Below are positions 7,988 through 15,626 of a stretch of DNA of 64,000 nucleotides, one piece after another. A program made the translations under genes and the position numbers. How positions within the stretch are numbered: position 1 is the first letter of the stretch; every line of letters starts with the position of its first letter. The DNA lies in NCBI GenBank assembly GCA_903894295.1, contig CAITPI010000054.1:1-64000 (forward strand). The letters run 5' to 3'. The DNA comes from an uncultured Acidimicrobiaceae bacterium. Lineage in GTDB: Bacteria; Actinomycetota; Acidimicrobiia; Acidimicrobiales; RAAP-2. Below the pieces are notes generated by a model that worked only from the letters and a program-made list of their open reading frames with translations, was not told where the DNA came from and ran no database searches.

Positions 7988-9526
7988 TCAGTCGGCGTCT
8001 TCTCCGTCCAGAAGGTCGCGCAGTTCGCGCTTGAGGACCTTGCCGTAGCCCGACGTGGGCAGGGAGTCGACGAAGCGGTACTCCTTCGGTCGCTTGTAGC
8101 GGGCAATGGAGTCGAGACAGAGTTCGTCCAGTTCCGCCGGATCGAGGGCCGGAGCATCGGGAGAGGCGACCACGAAGGCCACAACGGTCTCACCCCACTC
8201 GGCGTCCCTTCGGCCAACCACCGAGACGGCGGTGACCCCGGGATGGCGAAGGAGCACCTCTTCCACTTCCCGGGGGTAGATGTTCATGCCGCCGCTGATG
8301 ATGAGATCCTTCGAACGGTCCTGGAGGGTCAGGAAGCCGTCTTCGGAGAACGATCCGATGTCGCCGGTGTGCAGCCACCCTCCCCGCAAGGTCTCGGCGG
8401 TGGCCTCCGGCTGGTTCCAGTAACCCGCCATGACCACGTCGCCCCGGACCACGATCTCGCCCGACCGGCCCGGTGGCAGCGGTTGGTCATTCTCGTCGAC
8501 CACCCGGACCTCGAGGTCGGTCCGGACCGTACCGACACTGGCCAGGTGCTCCTTCCAGTCGGGATGTTCGTGTTCGGCGTGATGGCGCTTCGACAGGGCG
8601 GTGATGGTCATGGGGGTCTCGCCCTGGCCGTAGATCTGGGCCAGACGGGGTCCGAAGACCCCGAGCGCTTCTTCGAGGTCGGCGAGGTACATCGGCGCCC
8701 CGCCGTAGATGATGGTCTTCAGGTTGGTGAGATCGGCTCCTTTCACCACCGGATCGTCCGCCAGGCGTTTGACCATGGTGGGCGCGGCGAAGAACGAGAG
8801 GCCCGGCCAGTGCTGCACGAGTTCGACGATCTCTTCGGCGTGTACGCCCCCGGAGGCGGGGATGACGCTGACCGCGCCCCGCGCCACGTGGGGCAGACCG
8901 TAGAGGCCGGAGCCATGCGAGAGCGGCGCGGCGTGCAGGATGGCGTCGCCCGGCTCGACGGGATCGATGTCGGCGAAGTAGCTGAGGCTGGTCTTCAACA
9001 GGTTCCGGTGGGTGAGGGTCGCTCCCTTCGGCCGACCGGTGGTGCCGCTCGTGTAGAACAGCCACGCCGCATCGACGGGAGCCCGGTCGACGAGTTCCAT
9101 GGGTGGCGAGTCGAGCAGTGCCCCCCACTCCTCCGTGCCGACAACGACAACGTGGTCGAGCCCGTCGATGATCCCGGCGAGGGGAACGACGTCGTCTCCG
9201 TGCTCCGGGTCGGTCACCACGATCCGGGCACCGGAGTCGTCAAGGATGTAGGCGATCTCGTCGGGATGGAGGCGGGCGTTGACGGGAACGGCAACCAATC
9301 CGGCGTGCCACGCAGCAAACTTGGCCTCCAGGTACTCCGGCCGGTTCCGCATGACGAGCGCCACCCGGTCGCCCGGATCGAGGCCGAGGTCACGGAATCC
9401 CCGGGCCAGGGAGGCCACCGTGGAGGCGAAGCCGGACCACGTGGCATGCACCTCGGTTCCGATGGCGATGGCCGGATCATCCGGGCGTTCCCGGCCGTGT
9501 CGGGCAATCCAGTTTGCGAGGTTCAT
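7988..9526 (-). CDS. Class I adenylate-forming enzyme, fatty-acyl-CoA ligase-like
   Basis: A 512-residue ANL-superfamily enzyme. The P-loop is LFYTSGTTGRPKGATLTHRN near residue 155. IYGQGETPMT (A5-like) is near 300, GWLHTGDIG near 390, and the C-terminal catalytic lysine is in GYGKVLKRELR near residue 495. This is the architecture of fatty-acid and aryl-CoA ligases, which activate a carboxylate with ATP and transfer it to CoA. The acid is not predictable. ATG at 9526 follows AAAGGTGG; the track's start eleven codons upstream is unlikely. The enzyme sits between two PPOX paralogues and near an LLM oxidoreductase, which suggests a small catabolic module. Confidence 0.88.
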   Translation of the reverse strand: MNLANWIARHGRERPDDPAIAIGTEVHATWSGFASTVASLARGFRDLGLDPGDRVALVMRNRPEYLEAKFAAWHAGLVAVPVNARLHPDEIAYILDDSGARIVVTDPEHGDDVVPLAGIIDGLDHVVVVGTEEWGALLDSPPMELVDRAPVDAAWLFYTSGTTGRPKGATLTHRNLLKTSLSYFADIDPVEPGDAILHAAPLSHGSGLYGLPHVARGAVSVIPASGGVHAEEIVELVQHWPGLSFFAAPTMVKRLADDPVVKGADLTNLKTIIYGGAPMYLADLEEALGVFGPRLAQIYGQGETPMTITALSKRHHAEHEHPDWKEHLASVGTVRTDLEVRVVDENDQPLPPGRSGEIVVRGDVVMAGYWNQPEATAETLRGGWLHTGDIGSFSEDGFLTLQDRSKDLIISGGMNIYPREVEEVLLRHPGVTAVSVVGRRDAEWGETVVAFVVASPDAPALDPAELDELCLDSIARYKRPKEYRFVDSLPTSGYGKVLKRELRDLLDGEDAD

Positions 9527-9555
9527 GGAGGTCCACCTTTGCCGGTCGGAGATGG

Positions 9556-9586
9556 GCACCGGTGGTACTGCGTAGTACGCTGGTGC
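9556..9586. promoter_or_regulatory. Imperfect dyad in a divergent promoter, possible operator
   Basis: The 62 bases between the acyl-CoA ligase and PPOX copy 2 contain nested inverted repeats. GTACT and AGTAC flank a 4-base core, and GCACC and GGTGC lie outside with a one-base offset. The dyad overlaps a TACGCT -10 candidate 7 bases before the ATG at 9589. A dimeric repressor site controlling both genes would look like this. No regulator is assigned. Confidence 0.4.
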
Positions 9587-9588
9587 CC

Positions 9589-10011
9589 ATGAAAATGGAG
9601 TCTGGCGAGGCGGTCCGACGTCTGACCACCTCGAATCGTGGAGTGTTGTGCACCCTGAGTCCCAAACGTGGCGTGCATCCCGAGCCGTGCCTCTACGCCG
9701 CCCATGGCGACCTCCTGGGCTTTGCCGTCGAGGCCATCAAGGATCGGGACCGGCCCCGGTTGGACTGCGAGAAGAACCTCGAGAACGACCCCCGGGCCGC
9801 CCTTCTGGTCGAACACTGGGACCCGGCAGACTGGTCGAAGTTGTGGTGGGTGCGGGCCGAGTTGCGTCATGTGGCCACTCCGGATGCGGAGCAGACCGAA
9901 GGGGTCTCGTCCGCCCTGGCCGCGGCCTTCGAGCGGTTCCGTGACCGCCCGTTCGACCGTCTGGTCGTCTTCGAAGTGGTCGGGCTGACCGGCTGGGCCG
10001 CCACGGGATAG
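9589..10011 (+). CDS. PPOX-class (FMN/F420 split-barrel) oxidoreductase, copy 2
   Basis: A 140-residue paralogue of the protein at 7518-7943. It shares EAxRxLxxxxxGVLCT, HPEPCLYA, then RPRLDCEKNLENDPRAALLVEHWDP and KLWWVRAEL. The two begin at equivalent positions and have nearly equal length, which points to local duplication around the acyl-CoA ligase. The KLWWVRAE segment is typical of the TIGR03668 group, which would use F420. ATG start with no Shine-Dalgarno; TACGCT lies 7 bases upstream. It converges on the LLM oxidoreductase. Confidence 0.76.
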   Translation: MKMESGEAVRRLTTSNRGVLCTLSPKRGVHPEPCLYAAHGDLLGFAVEAIKDRDRPRLDCEKNLENDPRAALLVEHWDPADWSKLWWVRAELRHVATPDAEQTEGVSSALAAAFERFRDRPFDRLVVFEVVGLTGWAATG

Positions 10012-10037
10012 CCGCCGCGGCCCAGCCGTCGGGCCCG

Positions 10038-11030
10038 TCAGCTGGCTTCGACCTTGGGCATGATCTCTTCGGCGAGCCGCTTCAGGTCGTCCATCGTCTT
10101 TGCGACCGGGACGTCGTTGAACGGCGGCCAAAGAAGCGGCATCGTCATGCCGGCCTGCTTGAACTCCTTCAGGTTGTCGGTGATCTGGTCCGCCGTGCCG
10201 GCCAGCAGGTTGGTCAACTTGCGGTTCCGGGTCTGGTCGGTCGGCTCGTCGGTGATCACGAACCAGATCATGGAGCACATGTCGAAGCCGTCGTCGAGGG
10301 AGCGGTCGCTTCCCATCTCGGTCAGCTCCCGCTGGATCTCGGCTTTCCACCGGGCGATCTCTTCGGGAGTGTCCTGGATGCCGATCCAGCCGGACAGTCC
10401 GTACTGGGCGATGCGGCTGGCCGAACGCTTGGCGTCCTTCAGGCCGCTGAAGTAGATGGGCATCTGACTCTGCAGGGGCTTGATGCCAAAACCGCAGGGC
10501 TCGAAGTCGGCGAACTCGCCGTGGTACTCGAAGATGTCGTTGTTCCAGATGCCCTGCATGATCTCGATCGTCTCGCGCACGTGGGCGTGACGCCGCGGGA
10601 AGATGGCGGTGGCGCTCGCCGCGGCGAACTCCTCGGGCATCCATCCGGCGCCCACGCCGACGTTCAACCGTCCCCCCGAGAGCTGGTCGATGGTGGCGAG
10701 TTCGGTGGCCAGCACGGCCGGCGCCCGGTAGGGGGTGTCGGTGATGCTCATGCCGAAACGCAGCTTGGTGGTCTTGGCGGCGAGCCAACTGAGGAGGGGG
10801 TAGCCCTGGAACCACTCGCCCCGGGAGAGGACGGGCATGGACTTCGGGAACTGTTCCATCATGCCGAAGGGGTGCTGGAGACCTTCGTGGTCCGACGACT
10901 CGGGAACGACGATCCGGTCCAGGGTCCATACCGAATCGAACTCGAGCTCTTCGGCGAGCATGGTCAGGTCTTCGAGTTCCTTCAGTGTCACCTTGGTGCG
11001 GAAGTTGGGTAGGTACAGGGCAAGCTTCAT
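10038..11030 (-). CDS. LLM-class (luciferase-like) oxidoreductase, probably F420-dependent
   Basis: A 330-residue TIM-barrel flavin/F420 oxidoreductase. It begins MKLALYLPNF and contains the signature TIDQLSGGRLNVGVGAGWMPEEFAA near residues 112-137, typical of actinobacterial F420-dependent LLM enzymes. The EEIARWKAEI and GTADQITDNLKEFKQAG segments are the usual C-terminal helices. The substrate is unknown. It lies beside two probable F420-type PPOX proteins, which supports F420 use by context. ATG start after a 160-base divergent gap to the response regulator. Confidence 0.85.
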   Translation of the reverse strand: MKLALYLPNFRTKVTLKELEDLTMLAEELEFDSVWTLDRIVVPESSDHEGLQHPFGMMEQFPKSMPVLSRGEWFQGYPLLSWLAAKTTKLRFGMSITDTPYRAPAVLATELATIDQLSGGRLNVGVGAGWMPEEFAAASATAIFPRRHAHVRETIEIMQGIWNNDIFEYHGEFADFEPCGFGIKPLQSQMPIYFSGLKDAKRSASRIAQYGLSGWIGIQDTPEEIARWKAEIQRELTEMGSDRSLDDGFDMCSMIWFVITDEPTDQTRNRKLTNLLAGTADQITDNLKEFKQAGMTMPLLWPPFNDVPVAKTMDDLKRLAEEIMPKVEAS

Positions 11031-11177
11031 GATGTTCCCCCATTCAGTTTGTCTGGATGCGGCGCCTGGCCTCTCCGGGCGTCGCCACCGACCCCGGGTC
11101 CCCCGGTCGGCTGGTTCGCACCGTAGAGAACGAAGTTCGTCACGGGATCAACGGTTTCTCAACTTTTGATCAACAGG

Positions 11178-11183
11178 TACCCT
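11178..11183 (+). promoter_or_regulatory. -10 box for a leaderless response-regulator transcript
   Basis: TACCCT ends 7 bases before the ATG at 11191, with no ribosome binding site between. The 160-base divergent gap to the LLM gene holds no other signal I can name. Confidence 0.45.
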
Positions 11184-11190
11184 TCTGGCC

Positions 11191-11901
11191 ATGGGCGAGA
11201 CCCATTGGATCATGGTCGTGGACGACGACGAAGGCGTGCGGACCACCGTCACCTGGGCCCTCGAAGCCGAAGGCTTCGGCGTTGTGGCCCTGGACAACGG
11301 CGTGGCCGCCCTGGAGGCACTCCGGGCCGAGGCGCCTTCGCTGGTCATCCTGGACCTCTCCATGCCCGGGGTGGGCGGTCTCGACATCCTGCGGGAGGTG
11401 CGCCGGGCGGAAGATCTTGACGGGCGCTGGCGGCAGCCCATCATCATCCTTTCGGGCCGGGACAGCGAGACCGACCGCATCGTGGGTCTTGATCTTGGGG
11501 CCGATGACTATCTGGTGAAGCCGTTCTCGCCGGCCGAACTGGCGGCCCGGGCCCGTTCGGTGCTGCGACGAAGCTCAGGGCCTTCGCCGGTCGGGAGGTT
11601 CACCCCGGGCGGCCAGGGTGTCGAGGTGGACCGGGAGTCGCGGGAAGTGTGGGTCGAGGGTCGGCCGGTCGACCTGGCCGCCAAGGAGTTCGATCTGCTC
11701 GTCTACTTCCTCGACCACCCCCGACGGGCGTGTAGCCGGGAAGAACTGTTGTCGGCGGTGTGGTTCAGCCACGGGAACTGGCAGAACGAGTCCACGGTGA
11801 CCGAGCACGTCTACCGGCTCCGCGCCAAGATCGAAGACGATCCACAACATCCAAGGCGACTCCGCACCGTGCGGGCGGTCGGCTACCGCTGGGAGGGTTG
11901 A
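11191..11901 (+). CDS. OmpR/PhoB-family response regulator
   Basis: A 236-residue two-component regulator. The receiver has acidic residues in VVDDDEG (Asp11-13), the phosphoacceptor Asp55 in LVILDLSMPG, a Ser in IILSGR and the conserved Lys in DDYLVKPF. The C-terminal winged helix runs from about residue 145, with KEFDLLVYFLDHP, STVTEHVYRLRAKIEDD and RTVRAVGYRW, the classic OmpR signature. It is followed after one base by its likely partner kinase. The target genes are not evident here. Confidence 0.92.
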   Translation: MGETHWIMVVDDDEGVRTTVTWALEAEGFGVVALDNGVAALEALRAEAPSLVILDLSMPGVGGLDILREVRRAEDLDGRWRQPIIILSGRDSETDRIVGLDLGADDYLVKPFSPAELAARARSVLRRSSGPSPVGRFTPGGQGVEVDRESREVWVEGRPVDLAAKEFDLLVYFLDHPRRACSREELLSAVWFSHGNWQNESTVTEHVYRLRAKIEDDPQHPRRLRTVRAVGYRWEG

Positions 11902-11902
11902 C

Positions 11903-13171
11903 GTGCTGTCGGGCACCGACATCGGCGAGGTCCTGGACCACCAGACGGCCATGATGGGCGAACTCGCCTCGGGTACGCCACTGGCGAGCGTCCTCGAATC
12001 GATCGTGCTGGCCCTCGAGGAGATGATGCCGGACAGCCGGAGTTCGGTCTTGTTGCTTGATGATTCCGGACGCCTGCGTCACGGTGCGGGACCCTCGCTT
12101 CCCCGCTTCTATCTGGAGGCGATCGACGGACTCGAGCCGGGACCGCGGGCCGGATCGTGCGGCACGGCCATCCATCTGGGCGAACCGGTCATCGCCGTTG
12201 ACGTCACGGTGGATCCCCGGTGGGAATCGTTTCGCCAGCTGGCGGCCGACAGCGGCCTCGGTGCCTGCTGGTCGAGCCCCATCCGGGGTCGGGACGAGGT
12301 GGTCGGGACCTTCGCCGTCTATCACCCCTGGCCCTACGAACCCACGCCGAGGGACACCGCGCTCGTCGGTCACTTCACCCATTTGGCCTCGCTTGCGGTG
12401 GAACACGACCGGGCGGCCAAGGAACGGGCGGCCCGGGACGAGGCTGACGCCGCCCGCCAGGCCGCCGAGCGGGCCAACCAGTCCAAATCGCAGTTCGTGA
12501 CCGCCCTCAGCCACGAACTGCGAACACCCCTGCAGGCCATCACCGGCTTCACCGAGAACCTCCAGACCCTGGATCTCACCGCCGACCAGCGGCAGTTGGC
12601 CCTTGAACACATCGGCCTGGCGTCGTCCCACATCCTTTCGATTGTGGACGACGTACTCGACCTGGCCCGGGTCGAAGCAGGCGCCATGCCCTTCGACGTC
12701 GAAGTGGTCGATGCCCGTGACGTCATCGCCAGGTCCCTCGCCATGATCCGGCCGGTGGCGGACCGGAAGGACATCCGGGTCGAACCGGCCGGTGTTCCCC
12801 TCGTGGTACTGGCCGACAGCCGGCGTCTCCGGCAGGTGATCCTGAATCTCGTTTCGAACGCCGTGCGGTTCTCCCCCGGGGGCAGTGTGGTCCGGGTCGA
12901 AACCGGGACGGACAACGGCCACGGCCTCATCCACGTCATCGACCAGGGTCCCGGCATTCCGGCCAACCTGTTGGCCCGGCTGTTCGTGCCCTTCGACCGG
13001 TTGGGCGCCGATGCCGGCCGGGAAGGTGGAGCCGGGCTCGGGTTGGTGCTGGCCCGTCGTCTCTCGGAAGGAATGGGAGGGACCCTCGAACTCGAAAGCG
13101 TGGTGGGTCAGGGAACCCACATCACCGTCCGGCTGCGGCAGTGCCGGGTCGAGGACGAGGCACGACCGTGA
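11903..13171 (+). CDS. Soluble GAF-domain sensor histidine kinase
   Basis: 422 residues without a signal peptide or membrane helix, so it probably senses a cytoplasmic cue. A GAF domain covers about residues 15-170, with SSVLLLDDSGRLRH and a central GSCGTAI and PRW stretch. A coiled-coil linker, rich in Ala/Glu/Arg, follows. The H-box is SHELRTPLQAITGF, with His204 as phosphoacceptor. The N-box is ILNLVSNAVRFSP, and the G boxes are DQGPGIP and GAGLGLVLARRL. The GTG start is one base after the regulator's stop, so the two are translationally coupled. GAF plus HisKA plus HATPase is typical of redox or small-ligand sensors; the ligand is unknown. Confidence 0.9.
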   Translation: MLSGTDIGEVLDHQTAMMGELASGTPLASVLESIVLALEEMMPDSRSSVLLLDDSGRLRHGAGPSLPRFYLEAIDGLEPGPRAGSCGTAIHLGEPVIAVDVTVDPRWESFRQLAADSGLGACWSSPIRGRDEVVGTFAVYHPWPYEPTPRDTALVGHFTHLASLAVEHDRAAKERAARDEADAARQAAERANQSKSQFVTALSHELRTPLQAITGFTENLQTLDLTADQRQLALEHIGLASSHILSIVDDVLDLARVEAGAMPFDVEVVDARDVIARSLAMIRPVADRKDIRVEPAGVPLVVLADSRRLRQVILNLVSNAVRFSPGGSVVRVETGTDNGHGLIHVIDQGPGIPANLLARLFVPFDRLGADAGREGGAGLGLVLARRLSEGMGGTLELESVVGQGTHITVRLRQCRVEDEARP

Positions 13172-13273
13172 CGAACAGACCGGCAGGTTCTGCGGTCAGC
13201 CGAAGCGGCCGTTGACGTAGTCCACCGTCCGCAGGTCGGAGGGATAAGAGAAGAGTTTCGCCGTCCACTGCTG

Positions 13274-13627
13274 GTGGCCCTCCTGCGGGCGCACAAGACA
13301 CGACAAGGACGGCAATGCTGGGAGGCTCATGGGGCCTACCAGAACGGAGGCGACGTTCTGGCCGATGACCTTGGTCATCCCCTCCATCCGGACAACCTGT
13401 CGAAGTCGTTCCGGGTCGCCGTCGTCCAGTCAGGACTGCCCCAGTTGCGTCTCCACGACTGTCGGCACACTGCCGCCTCGCACCTGCTGATGGCTGGGGT
13501 ACCGGTGCAGGTCGTCGCCTCGAACTTCGGTATCGAACCCGCAGTGCTGATGCGCACCTACGCACACTTCTTTCCGGGAATGGCCGAAGATGCGCTGGCG
13601 AACCAGTCCCGGTCGTTCCTCGGCTGA
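13274..13627 (+). pseudogene. Tyrosine recombinase (phage-type integrase), C-terminal remnant
   Basis: 117 residues that match only the C-terminal catalytic domain of an actinobacterial integrase. Arm residues are seen in LRLHDCRHTAASHLL (HxxR), then ASNFG in place of the usual LGH, and the probable nucleophile Tyr in RTYAHFFPGM. The N-terminal arm-binding and core-binding domains and the first catalytic Arg are absent. The same frame is open back to the histidine kinase stop at 13171 and reads PLLVALLRAHKTRQ just before and across the assigned start, so homology runs a little further upstream. The remnant ends 107 bases before tRNA-Lys, a classic integration target. It is probably inactive. 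Confidence 0.75.
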
Positions 13628-13733
13628 AGCCCTACCGGGAGGCCTGCTCACGCACTTCGTTGTCAATCGGTTGTCACTCCGCCGGAGAACGGGCACCTTG
13701 GGACTCATGGCAACCGGTTGAACTGGACTTCAG

Positions 13734-13806
13734 TGGGCCGTGTGGGTCTCGATCCCACCACCTTGGGATTAAAAGTCCCCTGCTCTACCGGATGAGCTAA
13801 CGGCCC
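13734..13806 (-). tRNA. tRNA-Lys (anticodon UUU)
   Basis: On the minus strand the 73-base sequence folds as a cloverleaf. Acceptor stem GGGCCGT pairs with ACGGCCC, D-arm GCTC with GAGC, and the anticodon loop is CTTTTAA with TTT in the anticodon positions. The T-arm is GTGGG paired with CCCAC, and the discriminator base is A. The outermost anticodon-stem pair is G-A, a mismatch. CCA is not encoded. The integrase remnant lies on its 3' side. Confidence 0.92.
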
Positions 13807-13878
13807 GCCGGGAAGGATAACGCGAACTGGTCTCCCACCTGCACCGCCAACCGGTGCCTTCCCGTAGGATCCCGTCAG

Positions 13879-14598
13879 GTGATGACGGCGACCGACCCCA
13901 CGCATCTGCTCGACAACCCGGTCTGGTCGGCGCTCACCGGCATCCAGCGCGGGTTCGGGGTGACGAACGAACTCGCCGGCCGGTTTGCCCCTGACCGTTC
14001 TCCGTTCGGTGCCTTTTGTGAGGAACCCGGCAGGGACCACTGGCAGGCCATGGCCGAACTGGTGGGACCCCGGGGAGTGGTGGGTCCGGTCGGCGTCCTG
14101 GGCGATGTTCCCGAGGGATGGACCCAGATCTGGAAGGGTCACGGTCTCCAGATGGTGGGCGACCGCATCTCCGCAGCTCCGGCCGACGGGCCACCGGGCG
14201 AACTGGCCGATGTGGTGGTCGACCTCGGGAAGGACGACGTGGATGACATGTTGGACCTCGTGGCCCTGGCCGAGCCCGGTCCCTTCGAGCGTCGGACCAT
14301 CGAGTTCGGTGGCTACGTCGGTGTCCGTCGCCACGGCCGGTTGGTCGCCATGGCGGGTGAACGCATGCAACTTCCCGGTTTCTCCGAGATCAGTGCCGTC
14401 GCCACCCACCCGGAGGCCCGCCGGGAGGGACTGGCCCGGGAACTGGTGTCCCGGGTGGCCCGGAGCATCATCGACCGGGGCAACACGCCGGTTCTGCATG
14501 CCTCGTCCACCAACCAGGCCGCCATCGCCCTGTATCGGGCGATGGGTTTCACCCCGCGCCGCCTGATCACCTTCGGGCGGGTGCAGGCGCCCGGCTAA
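13879..14598 (+). CDS. GNAT-family N-acetyltransferase
   Basis: A 239-residue protein. The C-terminal half is a GNAT domain. It has SEISAVATHPEARREGLARELV near residues 172-193, where the R/Q-x-x-G-x-A acetyl-CoA loop is ARREGLA, then LHASSTNQAAIALYRAMGFTP and a final strand. The N-terminal half is variable (WSALTGIQRGFG), with a second divergent GNAT-like strand set; it may bind the acceptor. It resembles the FR47-like subgroup. GTG at 13879 follows TAGGAT by 8 bases; an ATG three bases later is an alternative. The acceptor is unknown. The gene converges on the lipoprotein with a 4-base overlap. Confidence 0.82.
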   Translation: MMTATDPTHLLDNPVWSALTGIQRGFGVTNELAGRFAPDRSPFGAFCEEPGRDHWQAMAELVGPRGVVGPVGVLGDVPEGWTQIWKGHGLQMVGDRISAAPADGPPGELADVVVDLGKDDVDDMLDLVALAEPGPFERRTIEFGGYVGVRRHGRLVAMAGERMQLPGFSEISAVATHPEARREGLARELVSRVARSIIDRGNTPVLHASSTNQAAIALYRAMGFTPRRLITFGRVQAPG

Positions 14599-15626
14599 GC
14601 CGGCGCCACGATGACAGCCGACGGCTGTCCGCCCACGGTCGCCGAGTGCAGGACCCGTCCGTCCGACAGGTCGACTTCGGTGGCCGTGCCGTTCCCGCCG
14701 GCGACCCACGCCCGGGTCGTGCCCGGCGTGATGGCGACGCCCCGGACGGTAAAGGCCAGCGGCCACTGCTTGAGGACACGACGGGCCGTCGTGGAGATGG
14801 TCACCAGGCGGGCCCCGGCGCTGGCCACGAGGGTGTCGGTGTCCGGAATCGACGCCAGTGCGGTGGGGTCCGCGCCCAGGCCGATGGGGGCGAGCGGCAG
14901 GGGAGTGGGTCCCGACAGGGAGACCGGGAGGATCTGGCTGCTCATGAGGTCGGCGACAAAGAGCTCGGTGCCCTTGTTGGTGTAGCAGAGCGCCGTCGGC
15001 TCGGCACCGGCCACGAACTTCGCGGTCACGGTGACCGAGGCGGGTGACGTAGTGGTCAGCAGACTGACGGTTCCACCCCGGAAGTTGGCCACCGCCGCGC
15101 TTTTGCCATCGGGGGCAAAGGCAACGGCAACCGGCCCCTGGCCCACCGCCATGGCCGGCCCGGCGGCAAAATCCGACAGGTCGACCAGGGTCACCGTATT
15201 GTCGGCGTAGTTGGCAACAAGGGCCAGGGTGCCCTTCGGATCGACGGCGACGGCATCCGGTTCGAGGCCGACGCCGACCCGATGAAGTTCCCGTCCCGAA
15301 GCCACACTGAACTCTGTCAGTTGGTTGTCTCCCTGGTTGGTGACGAGAAGGTCCTTGCCGTCGGGAGTGAGGGCCATGGCCGAGGGCAGGGCTCCGGTGG
15401 CCAGGGGTTGCAAGATGGCTCCGGACGACGCGTTGATGACGGCCAGCGTGGAGGCCGGGTCGACCAGGGTCGAGTGGTTGGCGACATAGACGGTGGGAGC
15501 CGATCCCCCGGTGGCCGAAGCGGAACTGCAGGCACCGAGGCCGAGGGAGGCCAATGCCAGGGCGATGACCGGGAGGGTGAACCTGGACAGTCCGGCGGTT
15601 CTAGCCACGGGAGCAGGCCGCGCCAA
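14595..15626 (-). CDS. Beta-propeller lipoprotein (YncE-like)
   Basis: A 343-residue secreted protein. An N-terminal signal (about residues 12-32) ends in the lipobox LGACSS, so it is probably lipidated at the Cys and held on the outer face of the membrane. The rest is a chain of YVTN/NHL-type blades: TVYVANHST, LLVTNQGDNQLTEFSV, LALVANYADNTVTLVDL, AAVANFRGGTVSLL and LFVADLMSS. The family binds partners or ligands but no enzyme site is visible. Its start overlaps the end of the upstream aminotransferase by 26 bases, so they are likely co-transcribed. Confidence 0.82.
   Translation of the reverse strand: MARPAPVARTAGLSRFTLPVIALALASLGLGACSSASATGGSAPTVYVANHSTLVDPASTLAVINASSGAILQPLATGALPSAMALTPDGKDLLVTNQGDNQLTEFSVASGRELHRVGVGLEPDAVAVDPKGTLALVANYADNTVTLVDLSDFAAGPAMAVGQGPVAVAFAPDGKSAAVANFRGGTVSLLTTTSPASVTVTAKFVAGAEPTALCYTNKGTELFVADLMSSQILPVSLSGPTPLPLAPIGLGADPTALASIPDTDTLVASAGARLVTISTTARRVLKQWPLAFTVRGVAITPGTTRAWVAGGNGTATEVDLSDGRVLHSATVGGQPSAVIVAPA

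Noticed and set aside
11765-13120. 451-residue minus-strand ORF over the histidine kinase
   Set aside because: No recognisable domain, and it covers a gene with complete kinase motifs.
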